Positions 24,448 to 31,909 of a stretch of 64,000 nucleotides of DNA are shown one piece after another. Below the pieces are notes generated by a model. That model was not told where the DNA came from and made no database searches. It saw only the letters and a program-made list of their open reading frames with translations. The first letter of the stretch is position 1. Every line of letters begins with the position of its first letter. Source of the stretch: Neolewinella lacunae (GTDB lineage Bacteria > Bacteroidota > Bacteroidia > Chitinophagales > Saprospiraceae). Made by a program: the position numbers and the translations under genes. The DNA lies in the NCBI RefSeq assembly GCF_014349155.1, contig NZ_JACSIT010000154.1, positions 1 through 64,000 of the forward strand. Direction: 5' to 3'.

Positions 24448-26586
24448 TTAGCGGCAGTCGGTTGCAGCGCGTTCGTCTTCAATCTTGGCTCCCACGCGCA
24501 GGGCGGGCAGGATGCTGTTGGCGGCCTGCAGGCGGATAGAAGTGTGGATCTGGTTGCGGGCGCCGGGCAAATTGCCGCTCGTGGCACCGCTGGGGTTGGA
24601 AACGGCAACTACCACGTACACGCCGGTATTACCGACGACGGGCTTGGAAGGCACGCCGATTTCCGACATGGCGGCAGCAGCAACCACTTTGGGCTCGCGG
24701 CCCAGGCCGGGCAGGTTCACCAGGGTGGGGTTGCTGAACAGCGTATCCACTTCCACTTCGTACTGGGCGGCGATGGCGCTGAGGTCTTTGCCCGCCAGCA
24801 TTTCGGCCAGTTTCTTGCCCTTGGCGCGGTCGCGCAGGGTGGTGGCGAGGGCTTCCTTAACGGCGGCAACGGGAGCGACGCCGGCGGGGATGACGTCTTC
24901 CAGACCAACCAGAACGTAGTTGTTTTCGTAGAACAGCTGGGGATCGGAGAAGGTGTACACCACCCCGCTCACGTCGCCCTCACCGGCGGAAAAGGCCCAG
25001 CACATCATGTCCTTCACCTCTTGTCCGCCGCCCAGGCCGGGCAGCGTATAGTTGCTGATGGGGAGGGGGTTGGTAGTGGTGATCTCCATTCCGGCAGCTT
25101 CGGCGGCGGCTTTCAGGTCGGCCAGTTTGTTTTTGCCGTTCAGGAAAGTCTGGGCTTTGGCCAGGGTGGCATCTTCCGTTTCGTTGCTGGGCAGGATGGG
25201 CTCAACGAGGTAAGCCACCTTCGCCCGGGGGCTCGTGCTGGCGCTGCGGCTCATGACTTCCACGAGGTGGACGCCGAAAGAGGTACGGACTTTGTACAAC
25301 TTGCCAACCTCCCCGGTAACGAAGAGCACATTGTCAAAAGGCTTAACGAACTGGCCGGGAGTTACTTTTTTGTACACGCCGCCTTCGGAAGCGGAGCCGG
25401 GGTCTTGGCTGAAGGTTTCGGCCAGGCTGGCAAACTTGCCCCGGTTGGCTTGCAGCACGTTCATCAGGCTGTCAATCACCCGGTTCGCTTCGGTGAACTG
25501 GGCGGGGGTAGACGCTTCGCGCAGGATGTGGCGGGTACTGGCCGAGTCTGACATCGTCCGGCGGTCAACCAGCTTGAGCAGCTTCATGGCATTCCCTTCT
25601 ACGTACGGGCCGTAGATCGCACCCTTTTCCAGTTGGTTGAGCACTACGTCGGAAATGACGGGGCTGAGGGCAGATTCGGCAACGAAAGTACCGTTGTAGC
25701 TGCCGCGGTTGGCCAGGGCGAAGAGGCTATCGCCGCTTTCCGTGGTTTCTTCGCGCCACTCAGCGGCCAGTTCCTGCAATTGCGTACGGATGGCGGCCGA
25801 GTCTTCTGCCGTCGGCTCTACCTTAAAGCTGACGTAGCTCAGCAGGCGGGTTTCCTCGGGGTTGTTGAAAACACTGCGGTTTTCGTCGATGTAAGCTTGT
25901 ACGTCGGCATCTTCCACCGTCACTTCGGTATCGGCAATCTTATCGAAGGGAACTTTCACGACGGCAAATTGCCGGCTCTTGATCTGCTCATCGGCGTAAG
26001 CCTGGGCCTGCCAGGACGGGGCGTACATGGCCTTGCTGACCAGCGCGCCCATCTTCTCTTGCAGGCGGGTGGCCACCACTTCCCGGCGCTGGTATTTCCA
26101 GATGGTGCGGATGTTGGGGTTGAGCGTACCGTCGTTGATGGCGTCGTCGAGGGTATTGTTGTCGATGTGGCCCTGGATCTGGCTCAACAGGTTGCGGTTG
26201 AGCTGGCCCGTGTTGGGGTCCGTGAGGTTGCGGGCAACAACGGGGCTGGGGTTGGGGCCGAACTCCAGATCGGTCAGCTCTTCCTCCGTTACGGCCAGGC
26301 CAATGCTTTCGGCCTCTTCGGCTACGAGACCTTCGTTGACGTAAAACTGCCAGAGGTTATCCCGGTTCTGGTAGGCATCGCCACCGTTGAAGGCCCCACT
26401 GAGGGTACGCTCGAATTCGGCACGGTCAATTTCCCGTTCGCCCACCCGGCCCATGGCTTGTTCAACGGGGCCGATGGGGCCGTTGGCGCCGGAAGTCATT
26501 TCCGAGAGGATGAACAACGCGATGCCACCACCGATGAAGAGGAGGACGATGGCGGTATTTTCCCTGATTTTCCCGATCAATGCCAT
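24448..26586 (-). CDS. ppiD: PpiD/SurA-like peptidylprolyl isomerase, membrane anchored
   Basis: A 712-residue periplasmic folding factor. One N-terminal transmembrane anchor (about 10-30, TAIVLLFIGGGIALFILSEM) is followed by a SurA_N-like chaperone domain (about 45-240) and a parvulin PPIC domain at about 340-440 (STRHILREAS, LAETFSQDPGSASEGGVYKKVTPGQFVKPFD, VRTSFGVHLVEVM). The C-terminal part is chaperone-like. It probably handles outer-membrane proteins together with the downstream envelope genes. The start MALIGKIREN at 26586 is usual for the family; the upstream extension adds only 9 residues. Confidence 0.9.
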   Translation of the reverse strand: MALIGKIRENTAIVLLFIGGGIALFILSEMTSGANGPIGPVEQAMGRVGEREIDRAEFERTLSGAFNGGDAYQNRDNLWQFYVNEGLVAEEAESIGLAVTEEELTDLEFGPNPSPVVARNLTDPNTGQLNRNLLSQIQGHIDNNTLDDAINDGTLNPNIRTIWKYQRREVVATRLQEKMGALVSKAMYAPSWQAQAYADEQIKSRQFAVVKVPFDKIADTEVTVEDADVQAYIDENRSVFNNPEETRLLSYVSFKVEPTAEDSAAIRTQLQELAAEWREETTESGDSLFALANRGSYNGTFVAESALSPVISDVVLNQLEKGAIYGPYVEGNAMKLLKLVDRRTMSDSASTRHILREASTPAQFTEANRVIDSLMNVLQANRGKFASLAETFSQDPGSASEGGVYKKVTPGQFVKPFDNVLFVTGEVGKLYKVRTSFGVHLVEVMSRSASTSPRAKVAYLVEPILPSNETEDATLAKAQTFLNGKNKLADLKAAAEAAGMEITTTNPLPISNYTLPGLGGGQEVKDMMCWAFSAGEGDVSGVVYTFSDPQLFYENNYVLVGLEDVIPAGVAPVAAVKEALATTLRDRAKGKKLAEMLAGKDLSAIAAQYEVEVDTLFSNPTLVNLPGLGREPKVVAAAAMSEIGVPSKPVVGNTGVYVVVAVSNPSGATSGNLPGARNQIHTSIRLQAANSILPALRVGAKIEDERAATDCR

Positions 26587-26713
26587 ACTGCTAATGCTTT
26601 TCGTTGGCCTCACACGGGGGAGGCACTATCTTGGTATTGTAATGTCTGTTGTCTCCCAGCAAAAACGGCCTCACCAGGGGCAGAGGGCCCGGACCGCTGT
26701 TCGTTGGGGCGGC

Positions 26714-26721
26714 GAAGATAC
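26714..26721 (-). promoter_or_regulatory. -7-like box upstream of ppiD
   Basis: TATCTTCG on the minus strand, about 130 nt before the ppiD ATG. Confidence 0.45.
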
Positions 26722-26782
26722 GACTTTTTGAAAAAGGTGGGCAAGCTAAAGAAAAAGACCCCGCTTTTTAAGCACAGCCATT

Positions 26783-26822
26783 GGGCGCGGCCGCAGGTGC
26801 CCGCAACGTTGGAGGAGCAAGG
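26783..26822 (-). repeat. Dispersed 42-bp repeat copy
   Basis: Core GGGCGCGGCCGCAGGTGC at 26783-26800, 14-nt spacer, arm GAGCAAGG at 26815-26822. It lies upstream of ppiD. Confidence 0.9.
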
Positions 26823-27435
26823 CAGCCCCACCAAAGACTTCCCCGGCAGAAGGTACCCTGCCCCAAAACGGAGGGAAGCAATGGCCCGCTCCGCCAAAGG
26901 GACAGGATCGCAAAAAGAGAAGTCCCGTCGCCCAACGGGAAGGAGAGGATATTAAGTACGTTGCCCAAAAGGGTAAAAAACGGGTTTTAGGTGTTTTCTC
27001 CCCGGGCGCAAGGAAGGGGTTGCCCGGGAAAAAAATGATCAGGTGTTTACTTCTGGTCTCGAAATGGTCTAATCTTTCCGGGCTGTCGCTTCATCCGGCG
27101 GCCGGGGGTGTCCCAAATTTAAAACAGGGTGGCGACGTAGGGAAGCCAGCACCTGTGGCAGGAAGACGGACGATTGCATTTACGGCCTCCCATCCTCCGA
27201 AATCTTAAAATCCGTTAATAGAATGCCGAAGCCAAGGAATTTGGTGGGCAGCTCCGGCGGAAATTCGATGGATTTCCTCAACATAACGCGGGGGGCCACC
27301 CCGTGGTATGGCCTTAATTCTCTTAACATTTGGAGCGAAGCAGCCGGAAAAAGCTGGATAAAACCGCCCGAAAAGGAAGGAAAATGCCGCTGATTTAAAG
27401 ATAAGTTAAGGCCTGAAAAAGGCTTCCTTTTTGCG
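26823..27435. other. Gene-poor region
   Basis: About 600 bp between the ppiD promoter region and the MITE-like element. It contains a hairpin CCCGGGC...GCCCGGG at 27001-27028 next to seven A residues, and short stretches of low GC. No ORF here has a recognisable product and no tRNA was found. Confidence 0.5.
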
Positions 27436-27445
27436 GGTTTAAAGT
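27436..27445 (+). repeat. Putative target-site duplication, left
   Basis: GGTTTAAAGT, repeated exactly at 27640-27649 on the other side of the 194-bp element. Confidence 0.7.
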
Positions 27446-27639
27446 TAGGCTGTCTAATTCATTGGGGTTAACCCGTACTCCCCCAAGGGGCTGCATTTTT
27501 CCGCTGCGCGGGTTTTTCACCACTAAGGCATTAAGGGCACTGAGTTGCACTAAGGGTTTGGCAAAGTTGAGCCTCTCTCAGCCGATGATCCCATTGGCGA
27601 AAATTCGCACGGCTTTGACCTTGCTAATTCGACAGCCTA
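27446..27639. mobile_element. MITE-like element, 194 bp
   Basis: The ends are inverted repeats: TAGGCTGTCTAATT on the left, and on the right a sequence reading TAGGCTGTCGAATT on the minus strand (one mismatch in 14). It is flanked by the exact 10-bp direct repeat GGTTTAAAGT. No ORF fits inside. The end GGCTGTCTAA resembles the IS1182-type end at the left of this window (GGCCGTCTAA), but a 10-bp duplication is not typical of that family, so the mobilising transposase is unknown. Confidence 0.72.
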
Positions 27640-27649
27640 GGTTTAAAGT
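27640..27649 (+). repeat. Putative target-site duplication, right
   Basis: GGTTTAAAGT, exact copy of 27436-27445. Confidence 0.7.
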
Positions 27650-27665
27650 CCCTGCTCCTGACTTC

Positions 27666-27706
27666 CCCTGCTCCTTTGTCGGGGGGGAGCACCTGCGTCC
27701 GCGCCC
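27666..27706 (+). repeat. Dispersed 42-bp repeat copy
   Basis: Arm CCCTGCTC at 27666-27673, 15-nt spacer ending in a G-run, core GCACCTGCGTCCGCGCCC at 27689-27706. A second CCCTGCTCC lies just upstream (27650), touching the MITE target duplication. Confidence 0.9.
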
Positions 27707-27740
27707 CTGGCCGCACTTTCAGCTATTCCCCGCCGCCGCT

Positions 27741-27748
27741 TACCTTTG
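27741..27748 (+). promoter_or_regulatory. -7 box upstream of the MORN-like lipoprotein
   Basis: TACCTTTG, exact consensus, ending 6 nt before the ATG at 27755 and 21 nt before the ATG at 27770. Confidence 0.65.
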
Positions 27749-27754
27749 CGGGAA

Positions 27755-28360
27755 ATGCTGCCCACCGCTATGCGCTACCTGCTTCCGATCCTGCTCTTCC
27801 TGTTCCTGTTCCGTTGCCAAAACGCCCCAGCCCCCGTGGCGGTGGAAACGGCCGTAATTGACAGCCTGGAGTACGTCATCAGCCCCATCCCTGGCACGAC
27901 GACGCTGCGGGCGGAGAAAAGAGACCCGCTGGGTGCCCTGGTGGAAGCCGGTTTTGTGTTAAATGGGCTGAAGCAGGGCACGTGGACGACCTACGACGGC
28001 GGCGAAGCAGCCCCCCGGAAAATCGTGAGCTACGTCGACGGAGCACTCAATGGCCCTTACCTGGAACTGGACGAACTGGGACGCATCGCGGTGCTGGCCA
28101 ACTACAAGGCCAACGTTTTGCACGGCAGCTACGGCAAATATAAGATTGGCCGGCCCGAGCTGACGGCCAGCTACATCGACGGTCAACTGGACGGCACGAT
28201 GGCGGAATTTGACTACCGCAACAACAAAATCAAGCAGGAAGCAACCTACCGCATGGGCGTCTTACACGGCCCTTTCCGCTACTTCAACGAAGAAGGAAAA
28301 ATCACCCTGGAGTACGTCTACCAAAACGGGGAGCGGGTAAGCGGCGGCATCGTCGAATAA
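27755..28360 (+). CDS. MORN/YwqK-like repeat lipoprotein
   Basis: A protein of about 201 residues with a lipoprotein signal (RYLLPILLFLFLFRC) and a chain of MORN-like beta-hairpin repeats: NGLKQGTWTTYDGG, DGALNGPYLELDE, ANVLHGSYGKYK, DGQLDGTMAEFD, MGVLHGPFRYFNEEG. Such proteins are common in Bacteroidota, usually on the cell surface or in the periplasm, with unknown partners. The ATG at 27770 is an equally possible start; the frame extending to 27746 is excluded because it overlaps the -7 box. Confidence 0.7.
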   Translation: MLPTAMRYLLPILLFLFLFRCQNAPAPVAVETAVIDSLEYVISPIPGTTTLRAEKRDPLGALVEAGFVLNGLKQGTWTTYDGGEAAPRKIVSYVDGALNGPYLELDELGRIAVLANYKANVLHGSYGKYKIGRPELTASYIDGQLDGTMAEFDYRNNKIKQEATYRMGVLHGPFRYFNEEGKITLEYVYQNGERVSGGIVE

Positions 28361-28362
28361 GC

Positions 28363-29127
28363 TTATTGTTCATTCGCCGTTGCTTCTTCAGCAACGGGCA
28401 TCGACTCTACAAAAGCTTTGGGCGTTTGGCCGAGGGCGTCGCGGAAAGCCTTATAAAAGGTACTCTTGTTTTTGAAGCCGCAGCGCTGGGCGATGCCGAA
28501 GAACGTGCGCTGCTGAAACTCCAGGGCTTCGAAGCGGCGCTGCACCTCCGCAATCCGGAAGCCATTGACGAAGGTGAGGAAGTTGCAATTCGCGTGGCGG
28601 TTGATCACCTGGCTGAGGTATTTGGTGTTGGTGTCCAGGCGGAGGGAGAGCTTGCGGAGGGTGAGGTCGGGGTCCAGAAAAAGCTGCTCGTTGTTCATTA
28701 CCGTGTTGATGCGCTCGTAGAGGCGCAGCTCGTCGGTCCCCTGCAAACTGCTGGTGCGGTAGCGGGCTTCGAGACTGAGCAGGGAGTGGCCGCCAGCGTG
28801 GTGCTTCTTGCTGCAGTCTACCTCGAAGGCCAGGTAATTCACGATGGCTCCCTCCTTATTATGGATGGGGTGGATGACCAGCTGGCAGCGGTACGAATCC
28901 CCGCTTTTGCGGTAGTTGGTAATGGTTTCCTTGAAGGGTTTCTCGCTGGCCAGCCCCTGCCGGATGCGTTCGAGCACGTCGGGCTCCGTTTTTGGGCCGT
29001 GGAGAAACTCGGCGGGGGAACAGCCCAGCACTTCTCCCAGGCTGTAGCCGGTGATCGCTTCAAAGTCGTGGTTTACCCACAGGATGCGGCGGTGGGCGTC
29101 GGTTAGGATGACTGCAATTTGGTTCAT
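28363..29127 (-). CDS. PAS (LOV-like) sensor with AraC-type DNA-binding domain
   Basis: A 254-residue one-component regulator. Residues about 5-115 are a PAS domain very like a LOV photosensor (ILWVNHDFEAITGYSLGEVLG, FLHGPKTEPDVLERIRQGL, ITNYRKSGDSYRCQLVIHPI), but the GRNCRFLQ flavin-cysteine motif is replaced by GCSPAEFLHG, so LOV photochemistry is doubtful. Residues about 150-245 are an AraC-type double helix-turn-helix (LSLRLDTNTKYLSQVINR, FFGIAQRCGFKNKSTFYKAFRDALGQTPKAF). Target genes are unknown; the divergent large ORF is a candidate. The start at 29127 begins directly with the PAS domain. Confidence 0.83.
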   Translation of the reverse strand: MNQIAVILTDAHRRILWVNHDFEAITGYSLGEVLGCSPAEFLHGPKTEPDVLERIRQGLASEKPFKETITNYRKSGDSYRCQLVIHPIHNKEGAIVNYLAFEVDCSKKHHAGGHSLLSLEARYRTSSLQGTDELRLYERINTVMNNEQLFLDPDLTLRKLSLRLDTNTKYLSQVINRHANCNFLTFVNGFRIAEVQRRFEALEFQQRTFFGIAQRCGFKNKSTFYKAFRDALGQTPKAFVESMPVAEEATANEQ

Positions 29128-29429
29128 ACGTAAAGACAGGTGTGATAACTTCAAAAGTAGTAATGCGGGCAAAGGCGGGCTGCTATAAAAGCCTCCCGGA
29201 GTGCGCGCCCTGGACATACTCATGCCCAGTAATAATGGTTATCGGTATTGATCCCGCCCAGCGCAGTGGTGAAGTAAAATCAGGAGTGAGCTGGGGGGGC
29301 ACACCGGATAACCTTATAAATCTAGGCCAAATTTCCGGCATTTGCAATTCCGGCACGCAAGAATTCATACTTCTGTATCAAAAATGGCAAAATTTAGATG
29401 AAAAGCGCGGGCTTGGCGGCCTTTGGGTT
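29128..29429. other. Divergent intergenic region, 302 bp
   Basis: AT-richer than the genes on both sides and probably holds promoters for the PAS-AraC regulator and the large ORF. The plus-strand frame of the large ORF is open through it back to 29142, but its composition and lack of similarity suggest non-coding DNA. Confidence 0.4.
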
Positions 29430-31784
29430 ATGTTTGTCTTTCAAGAATGCCGTTGGGTCCATCCGCCGGGCCCGGAAAACAGCAGGCAATACCGAACTAC
29501 CGTGGAGCCACAAACAGTTACCCGCTGGTCTTTGGGGGGGATTCCGTACGGCGGGGCAACTCAGCCGGCGGGGCTCCTGCGCCTCCGGGGCCCGGGGGCG
29601 GCTACGCACATCAGCCTGGCCCTGCACGCTGCCCTGGAGCAGGGCCTGGCGGTATGCCTGCGTTGTTTATCCGCGCAGCAGGCCGCCCTGCTTACTGCCG
29701 GGCTGGCCAAGCCCCCCCGCTTCCCCGCCGCAGCTTTGCTGCGGGCCGCAGCAACGGAGGACAGCGGCGTGTTTGGGCCCTACGGATTTGCCGAAACGGT
29801 GGGTTTGTGGTTAAAAAATGGCCTTTCCCCGGCGGCGGCGCTGCTCAATCCCTTCATTTCTACGGATAGTTTCGAGTTTACGCCCGCCGAGTTCCTGGAG
29901 CTTAAGGAGCGCTTGTTGCAGACGCTGCGGAAGTACGAAAAGCTCCCCCGCGTTTCCAAAGGGCTGGAAGACCTCAACACCGGTTTTTTCCGCCACCGCA
30001 GCCTCACCGAGAGCCAGCAGTTCATCACCCAGCACGTGGAGCAATATTTGGCGGAGGGCAGTGCCCTGTACCGCGACTTCCTCCTGGCCATCCACGGCCA
30101 CGCGCGGGCGGCGCTGTTTGCGGGCCAGCGGAACTTGCGCAGCCGGCGGGATACCCTCACTGCCTTTACCGACCGCCTCGCAGAAATTCCTGCCGCCAAC
30201 GCACGCCAGCAACGCAAAAGCCTGCCCCAGCTTCGCGAAGACTGGGCGGCGTACCACCTTTTGCACTACGGCACCCCACCCGCCACCGAGAGCACCGCTG
30301 GCCCGGAAGCCCTGGCCAAGGCTTTTGCCGCCGAAGCCAGTGCCCTCACCCAGGCCCGCGAACAGCTGGGGCGGGAGTTGCAGGCCAATTCCCTTTCCCT
30401 CAACGCCGTTACGGTTGACCCCAGCCTGGGCGACCCGGAAGTTTTCCGGCGCCTGGCCGACCGCCTCACCGAGCTGCTCAGCAAAATGGACGAGGCGGGG
30501 CTCTACCAACTCCCCATCGGGGGAAACAACGCCGCAACCGCCCCCCGGCAACTGCAGCTGCTGGAAAACACCCTGGAAAAATTGCGCAACACCCAGCGCC
30601 ATCTCGGGGAATTGCCTGACTTTTACGCGCGCCGCCACTTCTGGTACGCCCAGCCCGCCCGCCTGCGCCGGCTGATGGCTCCGCTGCTGGACCTGCCGGC
30701 CGACGACTGGGAAATTGCCTTCACCAGCTGGTACTTCGAACGCTGCCTGCAGCGGGTGGAAGTCCCCGGAGCCCATCGCCTGGACCCCGCCGCACTGGCC
30801 CGGCTGGCCGACGAACTCCTCACCACCGCGCGCAACGGGCGGGCGGGTGCGGACGCCTCCGCGCTGCGCATCGTCTTGCCCGGCCAGCCAGTGCCGCCGC
30901 CCACCGGCGCGGCCGATGTGTTGATTGACCTGACGGACGAGGCAGCTGACCCCGCCTGGAAAAAAAATACGGTCTACCAACTCGCACCCTTGCAGGATGC
31001 AACGGCGCGGTACCTGACCTTGGCGGGCTGCCTCGCGCCGGCGCTGGCCCTGACGCAGCCCTTTGCGACCCTGCGGCCGCCGGAGTGGACGGCCGTGTAC
31101 GTAGCGGAAGCGCCCCCGCGCACGGGTGCCGGAGCGGGTTTCCAGCTGGGCGAAGGGCCCTGGAAAACCCTCCCCCAGTGGCCGGGGGCCAGCGCCGGGC
31201 ACCTCCGGCTTTTTTTCCCGGATCAACTGAGTGCCGACGATGGGGCGACGGTCCTGCGGCACTGGGAAGACTGGCTGCTGTGCGCGCCCCGCCTCAGCAT
31301 TTTCCACCGCTGGCCCTCCGATCGCATCACACAGGCTCTGCTCAGCGACGGCTTCGGGGCCGATTTCCTCGTCGCAGCCCTCATCCGCAGTGCCGAGGCT
31401 GCCGCCGCCGTTCCTTTCGACCGCGAAACGCTGCTGGCGATGGGCCGCGAAGTCCGGACCCGCTGCGGCTTGCAGGATCCCGGCCCCCACCCGCTGGCGG
31501 AGCACCTGGTACCGCTCCTGCAAGACCGGCTGCCCCAGCATTTTTTCGAGGTGCACGTGCCCTGGCGCGACACTTTTTTGCCCCTTCTGGTGATGGCCCC
31601 CGACGGCAAAAAAACCGTTTTACTGCCCGACGGCCGTCTCCCCGGCCAGGCCCCGGCGGAGGTGGAAGCCCTGCGGCAGCGGGAGCTAAGCACCGTGGGC
31701 TTGCGGTGTCTGGCCATCGATGCGGAAGGGATCTGGGGCGCGTCCGCAGGTGCAACGGAAGCCTTAAGGCAAAGTTTGAGATAG
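29430..31784 (+). CDS. Large unrecognised protein, possibly a decayed SF1 helicase-nuclease
   Basis: The frame is open from 29142; 29430 is the first ATG near protein-like composition, giving 784 residues, but the start is uncertain. No intact catalytic motif is seen. Three features echo the large SF1 helicases with a C-terminal MTES_1575-type nuclease: LLRLRGPGAATHISLALHAALEQGLAVCLRC in the place of a P-loop, VLIDLTDEAADP in the place of a Walker B DEAS box, and a C-terminal VEALRQRELSTVGLRCLAI like the nuclease tail. This comparison is tentative. The last codons (WGASAGATEA) lie in a dispersed-repeat core. GC at third codon positions supports the plus strand. Confidence 0.55.
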   Translation: MFVFQECRWVHPPGPENSRQYRTTVEPQTVTRWSLGGIPYGGATQPAGLLRLRGPGAATHISLALHAALEQGLAVCLRCLSAQQAALLTAGLAKPPRFPAAALLRAAATEDSGVFGPYGFAETVGLWLKNGLSPAAALLNPFISTDSFEFTPAEFLELKERLLQTLRKYEKLPRVSKGLEDLNTGFFRHRSLTESQQFITQHVEQYLAEGSALYRDFLLAIHGHARAALFAGQRNLRSRRDTLTAFTDRLAEIPAANARQQRKSLPQLREDWAAYHLLHYGTPPATESTAGPEALAKAFAAEASALTQAREQLGRELQANSLSLNAVTVDPSLGDPEVFRRLADRLTELLSKMDEAGLYQLPIGGNNAATAPRQLQLLENTLEKLRNTQRHLGELPDFYARRHFWYAQPARLRRLMAPLLDLPADDWEIAFTSWYFERCLQRVEVPGAHRLDPAALARLADELLTTARNGRAGADASALRIVLPGQPVPPPTGAADVLIDLTDEAADPAWKKNTVYQLAPLQDATARYLTLAGCLAPALALTQPFATLRPPEWTAVYVAEAPPRTGAGAGFQLGEGPWKTLPQWPGASAGHLRLFFPDQLSADDGATVLRHWEDWLLCAPRLSIFHRWPSDRITQALLSDGFGADFLVAALIRSAEAAAAVPFDRETLLAMGREVRTRCGLQDPGPHPLAEHLVPLLQDRLPQHFFEVHVPWRDTFLPLLVMAPDGKKTVLLPDGRLPGQAPAEVEALRQRELSTVGLRCLAIDAEGIWGASAGATEALRQSLR
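31736..31753 (-). repeat. Dispersed repeat core at the 3' end of the large ORF
   Basis: GGGCGCGTCCGCAGGTGC (one mismatch to consensus), with a weak arm-like GGCAAAGT 15 nt further. It forms an inverted pair with the copy at 31797-31836. Confidence 0.7.
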
Positions 31785-31796
31785 GGGGAGCACTTC

Positions 31797-31836
31797 CCCC
31801 GCTCCCCGTCCATTTTTGGCACCTGCGTCCGCGCCC
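31797..31836 (+). repeat. Dispersed 42-bp repeat copy
   Basis: Arm CCCCGCTC at 31797-31804, 14-nt spacer, core GCACCTGCGTCCGCGCCC at 31819-31836. It is just upstream of the gcvP promoter. Confidence 0.9.
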
Positions 31837-31864
31837 GAACACAACACTTTTGCCCAGCTTGGGT

Positions 31865-31872
31865 TACCTTTG
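31865..31872 (+). promoter_or_regulatory. -7 box upstream of gcvP
   Basis: TACCTTTG, exact consensus, 37 nt before the gcvP ATG. This marks gcvP as a separate transcription unit although the reading frame is open far upstream. Confidence 0.65.
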
Positions 31873-31909
31873 CGCCGCGATTTCATTACCCCCTAACCAA
31901 GCCTGCGCC

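Noticed and set aside
27020-27208. 62-codon ORF in the gene-poor region
   Set aside because: Composition and sequence look random; no signal peptide, family motif or promoter.
29142-29429. N-terminal extension of the large ORF back to 29142
   Set aside because: The stretch is AT-richer, has no domain-like sequence and occupies the divergent promoter region.
31785-31909. Glycine riboswitch before gcvP
   Set aside because: The gap is only 125 bp, mostly a dispersed-repeat copy and a promoter box; no room for a riboswitch.
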